This document shows, piece after piece, positions 16,677-26,600 of a stretch of 44,408 bases of DNA. Positions within the stretch are counted from its first letter, which is position 1. Each line of letters starts with the position of its first letter. Source of the stretch: Euryarchaeota archaeon UBA552 (GTDB taxonomy: Archaea; Thermoplasmatota; Poseidoniia; Poseidoniales; Thalassarchaeaceae); the NCBI GenBank assembly GCA_002499585.1, contig DAMH01000030.1, positions 69,837 through 114,244 of the forward strand, read 5' to 3'. The notes beneath the pieces were generated by a model. The model was given only the letters and a program-made list of their open reading frames with translations, searched no databases and had not been told where the DNA came from. The translations under genes were made by a program, and so were the position numbers.

Positions 16677-18665
16677 ATGGAGGAGTGGCCACCAGAGAAG
16701 ATTTCGCTATCCTCCGGAGCCCGTGTTCTGTTTCTTACAAAGGACCCTTCTCTAATACGCGCCCAGCTGTACGACGGTCTTGATCTGAAGATGGAAAACC
16801 TATCTGTTGATGATCTCATGGACGACATCAACACTGATGTAATGACGCCCGCCTGGGTTTGCTTTGATCACGAGCCGTCAGATATTGCAGAAAACGCCTA
16901 CGCAGGGTTGTTGCATGAGGGGGAGCGCGTTTTCAAACCCGGTGCGCTCAAAGAGGGTGGTTTCGAGGTAATTGTGAGTGGTCACAGAAAAGGCACAGGG
17001 AGCAGCAGGGAGACAGCACCGCAATGTGAGAGATGGTCAGGAATCAGGATTGTTATAGCAGCTTCATTCGCCCCGATCCATGAAAGAAACAACATAAACC
17101 TCGGCCAGGTCATGGGAGACCACTCACTATTGGAACGGCTGCAAAAAGGTGAAGAAATCCCTCTGGCCAATTTTACAGACAAATATGATCCTGTGACCAG
17201 ATTGATTTTGGAAAATGGGGGAATACTTCCGTTTGCCAAGAAGTTACAAGATGGGAAGGTATCCCTTCCAGCCTTGTCACATGATTGGAAGCCCATGACA
17301 ATGGCTGAAAAGATAATTGCAAAGAAATTGATCGGAGGAGGTAGCAGAGATTGTTTCGTTTCCCCGGGCGATGCCGTCCTAGCTACCGTAGACGGGGGGT
17401 ACTCCCACGAATATACAACAGCCCAAGTTCACTCATTTCTCGCTGCTGAGTACGGGAAAGACTACAAAATCCCAGATCCGTCAAAATTTGCGGTTTTTGA
17501 AGATCATCTACTGTACGCCACCGGTGTACCTCGGTATGGGCCATTCGTTTCCAAGATAGAGACTCTCAGAGAATTGCAGAAGAGTTTTCAGAAACACACA
17601 GGAGTTAGAGATTATTCGGCCAAAAACGGGGTAAGTCCCGGAATTTGCCATCAAGTCGCTAGGGAGGAATTTATCGATGTTGGTGATTTCATACAGGCTA
17701 CTGATAGCCATACATGCATGGGGGGCGCATCGAACGCCTTGACTTACGGAGTCGGTTCCACAGAATATGCCAATCTAGTTCACAATCAGTTTGCCTTCGT
17801 AAAGGTACCCGAAAGTATTCGATTTGAATTGATCGGTCATCTAAACCCAGGTTGCACTGCAAAAGACGTGATACTGCATATCCTCTGGAACTACGCCAAG
17901 CATTCTGACACTCTGGATCGTTCCATGGAGTTCGGTGGACCCGGTTTGGCATCCCTTTCCATGGACGAGAGGGCTACATTATGCAACATGGCAACGGAAT
18001 GCAGTGCGAAAACTGGGATCTGTGAACCCGACGACCTGACTGTGCAATGGCTTCTTGAGAGGCGGGGGGATCTGACTGAAGAGGAGGTTCGGACATCATT
18101 CGTGGTTCCAGATTCCAACGCACACTATGATGGTGGAGTCCATATTATTGACCTAGGAGCAATCCGACCAATGGTAGCACACCCAGGCAATCCAGACGAA
18201 GGCGTTCCATCAGATCCAACAAATGGGGCGTACATAGATGAGCTCGGGGAGATCAAGATCGACATCGCCTATGCAGGCTCATGTACAGCTGGGAAAGATG
18301 ATGATTTCGCGTACTATGCCCTCGTGACAGAGGCCGCGTTAAAAGCGGGGCTGAAAGTTGCAGAAGGCGTTGAATGCTATATTCAATTTGGTTCCAAGGC
18401 TGTCAAAGACCTTTCACAAAGGAGAGGTTGGAGTTCGATGTTTGAAGAGGCCGGAGTCAAGCTTATCGATCCGGGGTGCGGCGCCTGCATCGGGGCAGGT
18501 CCCGGAGTCTCAAGCAACAACGAGCAAGTTACTGTCTCTGCTATAAATAGAAATTTTCAGGGTCGTTCCGGTCCAGGTAAGTTGTATCTTGCGAGTCCGC
18601 TGACGGTGATGGCCAGTGCATTTACCGGGAAGATATCGGCATGGGATCCAAATTTATTCGAGTAG
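16677..18665 (+). CDS. Aconitase-superfamily hydro-lyase with N-terminal swivel domain
   Basis: 662 aa. The superfamily isomerises hydroxy-acids (citrate, homocitrate, isopropylmalate) with a 4Fe-4S cluster. The order is unusual: the small swivel domain comes first (about residues 45-200; DDINTDVMTP, GSSRETAP with the substrate-binding Ser-Arg), then the catalytic domain. Cluster cysteines are C536 (GSCTAG), C601 and C604 (GCGACIG). The DSHTC motif (C347) is of the LeuC/homoaconitase kind rather than AcnA. The order matches AcnB without its HEAT domain, or a LeuD-LeuC fusion. Aconitase is the likeliest role given icd in the window, but isopropylmalate or homoaconitate isomerase cannot be excluded. 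A GGGGAG precedes the ATG. Confidence 0.85.
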   Translation: MEEWPPEKISLSSGARVLFLTKDPSLIRAQLYDGLDLKMENLSVDDLMDDINTDVMTPAWVCFDHEPSDIAENAYAGLLHEGERVFKPGALKEGGFEVIVSGHRKGTGSSRETAPQCERWSGIRIVIAASFAPIHERNNINLGQVMGDHSLLERLQKGEEIPLANFTDKYDPVTRLILENGGILPFAKKLQDGKVSLPALSHDWKPMTMAEKIIAKKLIGGGSRDCFVSPGDAVLATVDGGYSHEYTTAQVHSFLAAEYGKDYKIPDPSKFAVFEDHLLYATGVPRYGPFVSKIETLRELQKSFQKHTGVRDYSAKNGVSPGICHQVAREEFIDVGDFIQATDSHTCMGGASNALTYGVGSTEYANLVHNQFAFVKVPESIRFELIGHLNPGCTAKDVILHILWNYAKHSDTLDRSMEFGGPGLASLSMDERATLCNMATECSAKTGICEPDDLTVQWLLERRGDLTEEEVRTSFVVPDSNAHYDGGVHIIDLGAIRPMVAHPGNPDEGVPSDPTNGAYIDELGEIKIDIAYAGSCTAGKDDDFAYYALVTEAALKAGLKVAEGVECYIQFGSKAVKDLSQRRGWSSMFEEAGVKLIDPGCGACIGAGPGVSSNNEQVTVSAINRNFQGRSGPGKLYLASPLTVMASAFTGKISAWDPNLFE

Positions 18666-18843
18666 CGACCCATAGAACAGCAATCATGCTGTCCGAGTGG
18701 AACGATCCTCATCCGTAAGAAACAGAAGGGTTCCTGGCAAAATTAGGGCATGCTCTAAGTGCTATCTCCCATTGTTCTGGATTTACCGACAGGAGGCCCC
18801 TTGCCATCAGGGTAAGGGAGGACCTTGTAGGACGGTGGTCAAA

Positions 18844-20901
18844 ATGGACAAGGCTCAACGTATTGCAAACAAGCAAAAACAGATATCAATTAGTGAATTC
18901 TTTGAAAAGAACAAGCACTTTCTTGGCTTTGACACGCACCAACGTGCGATCATAACTGCTGTTAAGGAAGCCGTTGATAATTCTCTGGACGCATGTGAAG
19001 AAGGTAGAATATTGCCTGAGATTCATGTATTCATAAAACGCCTCGAAGGGGGCAACCTGGAGTTAATTACTCAAGACAATGGGCCTGGAATTCCAAGAGA
19101 TTCTATAGCTAATGTATTCGGTAAATTTCTACTTGGCTCTCGTTTTCATGCCATCAGACAGACTCGGGGGCAACAGGGAATCGGGATAACCGGCGTTGTG
19201 ATGTATTCGCAACTAACCACTGGGTCGCTAACAACAGTAATGTCCAAGATCGAGGCTGAGTCAACTGCCGTTCGAGTCAACCTTGCACTAGACACCAAGA
19301 ATAATCGAGCACTAAAATCAAATGAAGAGCGAATTCCTTTGGAGGATTGGTTCCGTGAGAGCGGTATCGAGTCCCTGCATGGATTAAGGATCAGGACTGT
19401 GATGGCCGCAAAATACCAAAGAGGCAGACAATCTGTGCATCAGTACCTGCGGATGACTTCGATAGTGAATCCTCACGCCACAATTCGCCTTCATGTAGTT
19501 GGAAAGGATGGGGAAGTGGTGGATCAAGGTGAATGGGTCAGAACAACCAGCAAACTCCCAAGACCGGTCGTGGAAATAAAGCCTCATCCTCATGGAATGC
19601 AATTTGGAACTCTTCAGAGGATGTTGAAGAGCACAAAGGAAAGAAATGTCAAATCCTTCCTGAGGAAAGAGTTCGAGAAGGTATCTCCTCTGGTTGCGAA
19701 GAAAATACTGGAACATGCAACATTGGATGAGAAGAGGAGGCCAAGTAATCTAGATGTAGAGTCAATTCAGAGATTATTGGCAGCCTTCATGGAGGTAAAG
19801 ATACAGGCCCCGCCGGTTGACTGCCTGTCGCCCATAGAGGACCTTTTGATTAAGAAGGGGCTGGAGAAAGCCATAGACTCAAGATACGCAGCAACTGTAA
19901 CCCGTAACCCCTCAGTTAGCCAAGGGAACCCCTTCCAAGTTGAAGTCGGCCTCGTGTTCGGAGGCGATCTTCCAAGTGATGGTACCGTTGAGTTGCTACG
20001 CTTCGCCAACAGGGTGCCTCTAATGTATCAACAAGGTGGCTGCCTTCTAACTAAAGCGATTGAGTCGATTGACTGGCGAAGATATGGACTTGAACAGACA
20101 GGTGGAAAGGGGGTCCCCAAGGGGCCTGCAGCCATCTTAGTTCACCTTGCCTCGACAAATGTGCAATTCACGAGTGAGGCAAAGGAAGCTGTGTCTGATA
20201 ATGATGAGGTGTTTGATGAATTGAGGAGAGCTCTTTTCGAGGTGGGAAGAGGGCTCCAAAGTCATAGAAAAAGAGTCGGTCAGCGAGAGAAGTCTAAAGA
20301 GAAATTTGACTTGATAAATAAGATTCTACCTGAGATAGCGGCCAAATCTTCGCTGATGCTCGGCAAGCCACAGCCGGATTTATCTCCGATCATAACCAAG
20401 ATAATGAATGCGGTCTTTTGTGAAGAGGAAGTGATTTGGGACCCGTCCGAAAAGGTTACCAGATGCAAAATCAAGATTTATAATTACACAGCACGAGCTA
20501 GGGCTTACACAATCATCGCAAAATGGCCTGAGAGCGAATTAGTCAAGATTGGGGAAAATGCACGGGGAGGGCGCAAAGAAGCTCGTGGCCTCTGGGCATG
20601 GAGATTGGACGCCATAGATCCTGGAGATATGACGCAGATCGACTTCACAGTCACTGGATTGTCCAAAGGAGACTGGAAAGAGGCGGAAGTTTTCTATCGT
20701 GGAAACGGAGAGGTAATAGGCTGTGAGAAAATAGATGAAAGTCTACTTGAAGAAGCAAGGAAGCAAGAGCGTCTGCAAGAGGTCGTAGAGGAGTTTGAGG
20801 ACGAGGCCGGTTCTACGTCGAATGATCAAGTTCTGGTGGGTTCTCCCCACTCCCATGGGGAAAGTAATGATGAATGGCAGACTGGAAATAAGTTATTTTG
20901 A
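18844..20901 (+). CDS. top6B: DNA topoisomerase VI subunit B
   Basis: 685 aa from ATG 18844. It is the ATPase and clamp subunit of the type IIB topoisomerase. Motifs of the GHKL fold are present: N-box VKEAVDNSLDA (N45), DNGPGIP (D79) and GQQGIGITG (109-117), followed by an H2TH region and the transducer domain. The start fits the family N-terminus with QISISEFFEKNKHFLGFD. The frame is open to a GTG at 18697, adding 49 residues with four cysteines that look unlike the family; I left them out. The stop overlaps the first codon of top6A, so both subunits are made from one operon. Confidence 0.95.
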   Translation: MDKAQRIANKQKQISISEFFEKNKHFLGFDTHQRAIITAVKEAVDNSLDACEEGRILPEIHVFIKRLEGGNLELITQDNGPGIPRDSIANVFGKFLLGSRFHAIRQTRGQQGIGITGVVMYSQLTTGSLTTVMSKIEAESTAVRVNLALDTKNNRALKSNEERIPLEDWFRESGIESLHGLRIRTVMAAKYQRGRQSVHQYLRMTSIVNPHATIRLHVVGKDGEVVDQGEWVRTTSKLPRPVVEIKPHPHGMQFGTLQRMLKSTKERNVKSFLRKEFEKVSPLVAKKILEHATLDEKRRPSNLDVESIQRLLAAFMEVKIQAPPVDCLSPIEDLLIKKGLEKAIDSRYAATVTRNPSVSQGNPFQVEVGLVFGGDLPSDGTVELLRFANRVPLMYQQGGCLLTKAIESIDWRRYGLEQTGGKGVPKGPAAILVHLASTNVQFTSEAKEAVSDNDEVFDELRRALFEVGRGLQSHRKRVGQREKSKEKFDLINKILPEIAAKSSLMLGKPQPDLSPIITKIMNAVFCEEEVIWDPSEKVTRCKIKIYNYTARARAYTIIAKWPESELVKIGENARGGRKEARGLWAWRLDAIDPGDMTQIDFTVTGLSKGDWKEAEVFYRGNGEVIGCEKIDESLLEEARKQERLQEVVEEFEDEAGSTSNDQVLVGSPHSHGESNDEWQTGNKLF

Positions 20902-22022
20902 AGGTGAATGATTTGAGAGAGAAGACCCGCAGCAAAGAAGAGACAATAGATGCGTTGCACGCAGTTGCAGAAGAAATGCACAATAGAATGGTGAGAGGCG
21001 AGCCCCCGAGAATGACTCTCCCCGTAAGATCAAAGAAGAATATTAGTTTCGATGAGCGTTTGAATGTTTACAAGTACGGAAAGAAGAAAACTATCCGAGA
21101 CGCAACAAGTCTCGGTTCGGCACATCAATTACTCAGAGCGCTTTTTGTCACTGAATTCATGCAGGAAATGATAGAAGGTCAGAAATCATCCACTTTGAGG
21201 GAAATGTATTACATTTCTGAGGGATGGGGTTACGGTAAGTTTGGATCACAGAACGAAAGCAACAACTTAGCTGAGGATCTTGAGATAGTCACAGGATGCT
21301 TGCGAGAGGATTTCAAATTGAGACCAGAGGAAGATGGAGCGAGAATAATTGGGAATCTTACATTTGAAGAGAGGAATCGACGCGGTGAATGGATGAGCAT
21401 AAATTGCAGAGACGATGTTGGAGATTCAGGTTACGGCGTTCCATACAATGTTGAGTCAGAGAAGCTACGACTGGTGAGTCATGATATCGATTTTATGATG
21501 GCCATTGAGACAGGGGGGATGTTCGATAGGCTTGTTGAGAACGGTTTTGACGAGAATGCGAGGTGTGGACTTATTCATCTTAAGGGGCAACCTGCAAGAT
21601 CAACTCGAAGAATAATGAAGAGGATGAATGAGGAGTGGGGTCTGCCGATAGTGGTCTTCACAGACTGTGATCCATGGTCATTCAGGATCTTTGCATCCAT
21701 AGCTTATGGGGCAATAAAAACCGCTCATATATCTGAATATCTAGCAACACCAAGTGCGGTCTATTTGGGTATTGATTCCGATGATATACAGGCCTATGAT
21801 CTTCCAGCTGATGAGTTGACATCAAGAGACATTGAAGCATTGAAGGCTGAAAAGAGCGATCCGAGGTTTCAAAGTCAGGAGTGGATGGATCAAATTGATC
21901 TTATGCTGGAACTCGGACAAAAGGCTGAGCAGCAATCATTGGCAAAATATGGTCTCGACTTCGTAACAGACACATATCTGCCAGAAAAGTTGAGGCAGAA
22001 GTTAGGAATCGTTATCGGCTAA
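20898..22022 (+). CDS. top6A: DNA topoisomerase VI subunit A (Spo11-like)
   Basis: 374 aa. This subunit cuts both DNA strands through a tyrosine. The catalytic winged-helix motif TLREMYYISEGW holds the tyrosine pair Y104/Y105. The Toprim domain has AIETGGMF (metal-binding Glu) and FTDCDPW (DxD). Length is normal for archaeal Top6A. The first codon is TTG at 20898, overlapping the top6B stop (TTGA); a GTG at 20904 is an alternative. Together with subunit B it relaxes supercoils and decatenates DNA in an A2B2 complex. The end is ten bases before the next gene. Confidence 0.95.
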   Translation: MKVNDLREKTRSKEETIDALHAVAEEMHNRMVRGEPPRMTLPVRSKKNISFDERLNVYKYGKKKTIRDATSLGSAHQLLRALFVTEFMQEMIEGQKSSTLREMYYISEGWGYGKFGSQNESNNLAEDLEIVTGCLREDFKLRPEEDGARIIGNLTFEERNRRGEWMSINCRDDVGDSGYGVPYNVESEKLRLVSHDIDFMMAIETGGMFDRLVENGFDENARCGLIHLKGQPARSTRRIMKRMNEEWGLPIVVFTDCDPWSFRIFASIAYGAIKTAHISEYLATPSAVYLGIDSDDIQAYDLPADELTSRDIEALKAEKSDPRFQSQEWMDQIDLMLELGQKAEQQSLAKYGLDFVTDTYLPEKLRQKLGIVIG

Positions 22023-22032
22023 CATCCATAGC

Positions 22033-22809
22033 ATGGCCCGGTTTGAAACGCACATGGCCCGAAGCAGGTTTGCGATGTTTGCCTTAATTGCAAGTGCAAT
22101 GTGCGTCATTTCTTTTATTTTTGCGTATTCAACATTTGGAGGGTATGAAGATCTTGACCCAGAACAGAACAATATTGCAATAATCAGCGCTGGTGAGACT
22201 TACACTGGTACTTTCGACGATACCACCCAAGTATGGTTGTACTCAGCCATGGATGAGTCCTCGGAGGCAAACTTCACGATGATGGCTAACGGAAGCGAAT
22301 ATGAGGGGAAGGAGCCAAATTTCTGGGATACAACACTGATCAGTGAAGATGGTGAGAGATTCTTCACCCCTTTGACCAAGATTGGGCCAGGATTTGATGG
22401 TGATATAGAGATAGAAAATATTGGGAGGACCACTCTTTACCTAGTTGATATGGTCCAAATGGGTGAAAGTTTGTGGGATCAGACATCGGTCCAGATCATG
22501 GCAGCGTCATGTTGCCTCGCTCCGTTTCTGGCAGGATTGGGAATACTAGGGCTTCTAAGAAATTCAGAGAAGAATGAGGCGAAGCCGAAAATCCTGGTGT
22601 TTGACCAAGGTGGAATTCCGACAACTGAAGATCTATACTATTCAATCAACAAGATTGAAAGAGAAATAGAACCGAAAAAGTCTGCTCCAGATCCATGGAA
22701 AGTTGAATTAGAGGAAGATTATGCCAACGATATTGCTTCCATTGAAAAGGGCGATGAAGTCAACGATAGTCCAGACTCTGATGATTGGAAAGGTTGGGAC
22801 GAGGGTTGA
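22033..22809 (+). CDS. Hypothetical two-span membrane protein with acidic tail
   Basis: 258 aa, family not recognised. An N-terminal hydrophobic helix (about residues 11-33) is followed by an extracytoplasmic part of about 110 residues with several possible N-glycosylation sequons (NFT, NGS). A second helix lies at about residues 150-175 and then a charged tail rich in Asp and Glu, probably cytoplasmic. The extracytoplasmic part looks beta-rich. It follows top6A by ten bases and may be read through, although a functional link is not evident. Confidence 0.7.
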   Translation: MARFETHMARSRFAMFALIASAMCVISFIFAYSTFGGYEDLDPEQNNIAIISAGETYTGTFDDTTQVWLYSAMDESSEANFTMMANGSEYEGKEPNFWDTTLISEDGERFFTPLTKIGPGFDGDIEIENIGRTTLYLVDMVQMGESLWDQTSVQIMAASCCLAPFLAGLGILGLLRNSEKNEAKPKILVFDQGGIPTTEDLYYSINKIEREIEPKKSAPDPWKVELEEDYANDIASIEKGDEVNDSPDSDDWKGWDEG

Positions 22810-22822
22810 TTTTTTTCGCATG

Positions 22823-22829
22823 GTTTATT
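22823..22829 (+). promoter_or_regulatory. TATA-like box of the Phr-like regulator gene
   Basis: GTTTATT lies about 25 bases upstream of 22852, the predicted transcription start, which falls inside the palindrome at 22844-22858. It is a weak match to the archaeal TATA consensus, supported by its spacing. Confidence 0.4.
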
Positions 22830-22843
22830 CGATAGTCCACTAC

Positions 22844-22858
22844 CCAACCACTGGTTGG
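22844..22858 (+). promoter_or_regulatory. Palindromic operator at the Phr-like regulator promoter
   Basis: CCAACCACTGGTTGG is a perfect inverted repeat with 7-base arms around a central C; written by half-site it is CCAACC-N3-GGTTGG. It covers the predicted transcription start and lies just before the start codon of an ArsR-fold regulator, the typical place for an autoregulatory operator. An 11-of-12 match with the same spacer is found at the groES promoter (43504-43517). Confidence 0.6.
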
Positions 22859-22863
22859 TAACT

Positions 22864-23601
22864 GTGGTTGACTTCGACGAGGTCTTGTCCATTCTAGAAA
22901 ATAAATCTAGAAGGGAGATCCTTGAGCTTCTGACCAAAGAGCCTCATTACGCACTACAGCTCTCTGATTTGTTGCGAATAAGCCAGCAAGCTGTTGTGAA
23001 ACACCTGGATATATTGGAAAAAGCAGGATTCGTTTCAGTGGAGAAGGTCCCTTCGGAGAAGGGCGGCCCCCCCAGAAAAATATACAAAGTAACTGAATCT
23101 TACTGCCTAAGGTTGGATCTGGGGCCAAGGTTGTTCAAAACAAGCGGTCGAATGATGCCGTCGGGGGGGCCAATGCGTCTCTCCACGAAACTGCCGGAAG
23201 GCCTTGATGATGTGATCGATCGAATGGGGACCAGAAGAAGTATTCCAATGAATGAGGCAATGTCTATTCTTGTTGAGCTTCAAACCAGACTTGAACACAT
23301 AGACCAGCAAAGGGACGCGTTAGTGGCGCTCCACCAACAGGTGATGATGAAAGTGGCTCCGAGTATCGATGAGCTGACCGAAAATTATGAGGAAAGGCAA
23401 TTGGCTCATGCTATGTTAGATCAGCCTAAAAGACCGGTTGATCTAGATCTTTTTTCCCAGAGCATTAGAATACAATCATCACAGGCAGAGACAATAATGG
23501 CAGGACTTCGAGACCGGTTGATTAGGGATCTGGCAAGGAACAAAGGAAACGTCATAGCTGGCGGAGACGGATCCCCTCTACCTTGGTGGCTTGTGCGTTA
23601 G
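22864..23601 (+). CDS. Phr/HSR1-like heat-shock transcriptional regulator (ArsR-type winged helix)
   Basis: 245 aa from GTG 22864; a TTG at 22855 would add three residues. The N-terminal winged helix is close to Pyrococcus Phr: LSILENKSRREILELLTK, then the recognition helix region RISQQAVVKHLDILEKAG (residues 38-55), the wing with GGPPRKIYKV, and LRLDLGPRLF after it, which matches the Phr pattern of RGRPRKYY and LTPTLF. The C-terminal half is helical with a probable coiled coil at about residues 125-160, expected for dimerisation. Phr and Archaeoglobus HSR1 repress heat-shock genes and themselves. Here a palindrome overlaps its own promoter and recurs at groES, so it is probably the repressor of both. 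Its stop overlaps the stop of the convergent surface-protein gene. Confidence 0.8.
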   Translation: MVDFDEVLSILENKSRREILELLTKEPHYALQLSDLLRISQQAVVKHLDILEKAGFVSVEKVPSEKGGPPRKIYKVTESYCLRLDLGPRLFKTSGRMMPSGGPMRLSTKLPEGLDDVIDRMGTRRSIPMNEAMSILVELQTRLEHIDQQRDALVALHQQVMMKVAPSIDELTENYEERQLAHAMLDQPKRPVDLDLFSQSIRIQSSQAETIMAGLRDRLIRDLARNKGNVIAGGDGSPLPWWLVR

Positions 23602-26600
23602 AACTCCATTTCTTCGTCTGTGTAAGCCATCATGCTCCTCTTTTCTGCATATTCTCTCATGGCCTCTATTCGTCGTCCAGAGATGACCACTGCTGCTACT
23701 GCTCCGAGGGCTATTGTGGCACCTATGATTATGACTGGAACGGAATATGTAGCCACTGCTTGCAGAATCGGGTCCAAGAAACGATTGTTAGATCCCATTT
23801 TTTTATCCATCACCCAATAATTGTTGCTTTCATCTGACTCAATTATGTTATTATCGGGGTCTACATACACAACGATGTCCTGGGATCCTGCTTCAACAAT
23901 GTACAGTAATGAGATCTCTAACGTCTCTGTTGGCAGTGTTGCAGGCATTACTGCTTCTATCTTCTGCCTGTAGACTATATTTTCCTCATCACAGGTGTTT
24001 TTGCGTATGTCGGAAGGGGTTTGATCGGAGCACAGGATCACACTTATGTCCGTTGCATGTATGTTTCCGACGTTCTGAAGATTGACTGTCACGGAAATCA
24101 TTTCGCCTACTGATGCTCTGTGACTGGATGCTTCAGCGTCGACTATCCTGAGGTCAGGGGCACGCAGCATAAGTTGGAGCACCTGCTCGTTGCTATCACA
24201 ATCTGGTTGGAAGTTGTCGGGCAGCCCGTCCTTATTTTCGTCTAATGTGCATGAATCATCCCACTGTGGAGTTTCATCGAAGTCTCCTCCATCGGCAGCG
24301 GAACCATGACTAGAAGTCGTCTTGATTCCAAGGACTTTGTCACTGAGGGAGGCTTCGTCTGAGATTGTTATTATCGCAACGAATTGTAAGGTTGTGAAGG
24401 CTGCCATCTCAGGGAATGTTACTGTGTTTGTTGTTGACATGTAACACGAATCCTGACCTGGATCTATACTTGGATCGGCGGGGCGGCAGGGGGATTCCTT
24501 TGGAAACTCGGTATCAAAATCTTCCACGAGGGCGTATGAGATAGACCACTTCGAAAGTGTGTTCATTCCTGGTAGTGGGTCCCAACCTCCACCTCCGCCT
24601 AGCCTAGTGTGATTGTGCAACATGGGAACATCGGGTACGTTGCCAGCGTTCGTTAAGTTCATGAGGTATCTGACTGTCTTGCCAGGAGCGCTTGTTTTTA
24701 TTTTGGACTCCATGGCTGGATCAAGGGTAATTTTGAGATCATGGAATTCCCCAATCTGGACTTGCAAATCCAACGTGTCCCTGACCCTTGTTCCTTCATA
24801 CAGTTCCTCACTGAGTACATTGAGGACAACGTTGTAGGTGCCCGCTAAAGTCTTATCTGGAACGTTAATTACTAGATCAAACTCCTTTGATTCGTCTCTA
24901 AGAAGTTCTCCAAAATAGGCCCTGGGAATGTCAATATCCCAGATGAAAGATCCTTCTGGCCCGGTAGACTCCCCCGCTACGGCAGTTATGGATTCGATGG
25001 TAATGTCAAATCTATCCGGTCCATTGCCTGTGTTGGTTACTTCGGTCTCGAGTACAAAATTCTGTCCTGGATAAAGGTCTAGCACTGTTGAAGCGACATC
25101 CGCATCGAGTTCGTAAACTTGGAGAACGTTTGTCAGTAACAACAAGGAGTCCCTGACCTCAGGAGTGCCTTCAAGATGGGCCCTGACCACCACGGATTCG
25201 CCAAAACCGGCTGTTGCGTTGTAGGGAGAGCACATTTTGGCTGTCACAGTGTAGGGGTTCCCCACCACAGCAAAGTATCTCGGTGAAGATTCTGGTATGC
25301 CGTTGCCCCCGGGGGCGGCTGAAAAGTCGAGATCGACGGTCCAGTGGTCATATCGCCAAGTGCTTAATGAGACATCTGCGGGTTTCTCTTGCGGGCCCCC
25401 TGGAGTGGTGAATATTAGATGTCCGGGGGAATAATTCTTTGTTACTTCAATATCAAATTCAGCGCAATCCCCTGGGAGAACATTCATGTTAGTTCCTCCT
25501 GGGATCTTGAAGACAATATTGCCCGATGTCTTGACTGAAACGTTGATCCACAATCCCAGTACATCGTATGTCCCATGGTCTATTGAGAAGATTGGTTCTC
25601 CAGTTGACCATCCTTTCAGATAAATGACATAAGTCCCTGGTGTCTGGGAGGTGGGTATGGTTACCCTGAGATTCTTCGTAACTGCTTGACCAGGATCCAG
25701 TGAGACTTCTGTGGGGAAGTCTATACCCCACCCGAACTGGAGGCCCCATTCCATTTGGCCGTCCAGTGTTGTTGGGTCGTGGAAAGCAAAGGTGTCGTAG
25801 ACGTTTCCTGTATTTCTTACGATGACTGAGAAAGTACCGGACCCTCCTTGTTCAACGTCGATGTTTTTGTTGATGGTTGAAAGGTCTATTCCGTGGACCA
25901 CGTCCATCAGCACGACCAGCTGGCGGTCATCGTCTATCGCGGGATCCTTGTATGATACTGCTCGTACATTTATTTCCGCGAGTTGATCTCCCTCTGCTTG
26001 ATAGATTGTAGGCGCCCTGACCCTGAGATAAAGCGGAACAAGGTTTTCCCCATCGGAGTTCCCCTTCAGGTGGATTGGGGTAGATTCGAATATTGGGGTG
26101 TGGTTAGATGCATAGTACAAAGTTGCGCTCCAATTCATCGGTACGTTTTCCACAGTCAAACGGAACGTATCTGCGACTAGTTCTGATGGGCCGGGGGTTG
26201 GATTGTCGATTGTTAGATTGTAAATTGTACTCTCACCCGGCTCTATGACGTGGTAGTATGTTTCCGACGGTGCTAGTGCAACGTCGACAAGCCCAGTAAG
26301 GACGTGGACGTAACAAAGTGTTTCCTTCGGGCTGTTGCTTTCACCACACTTTGTAGAGTCGGACCACGCAACGTGGGCTCCGCTGCCTAGATCATTTGCA
26401 AATGCTGGTGGAGTTCCAAGTTGAGGATTCCTTCCAGAGTTCGGACCTAATTTTCCAGATTTCCATGAAGAGACTTCAAAGATCTCCCATTGATCCAGAA
26501 CGGCAAGTGCTAGGTTGTTTATTGTTGGGAAACCATCCGGATATTCATCAGTGGTACTGTTAAGTCGGGTATACATTATTGACTCGCCTTGGCTTTGGTT

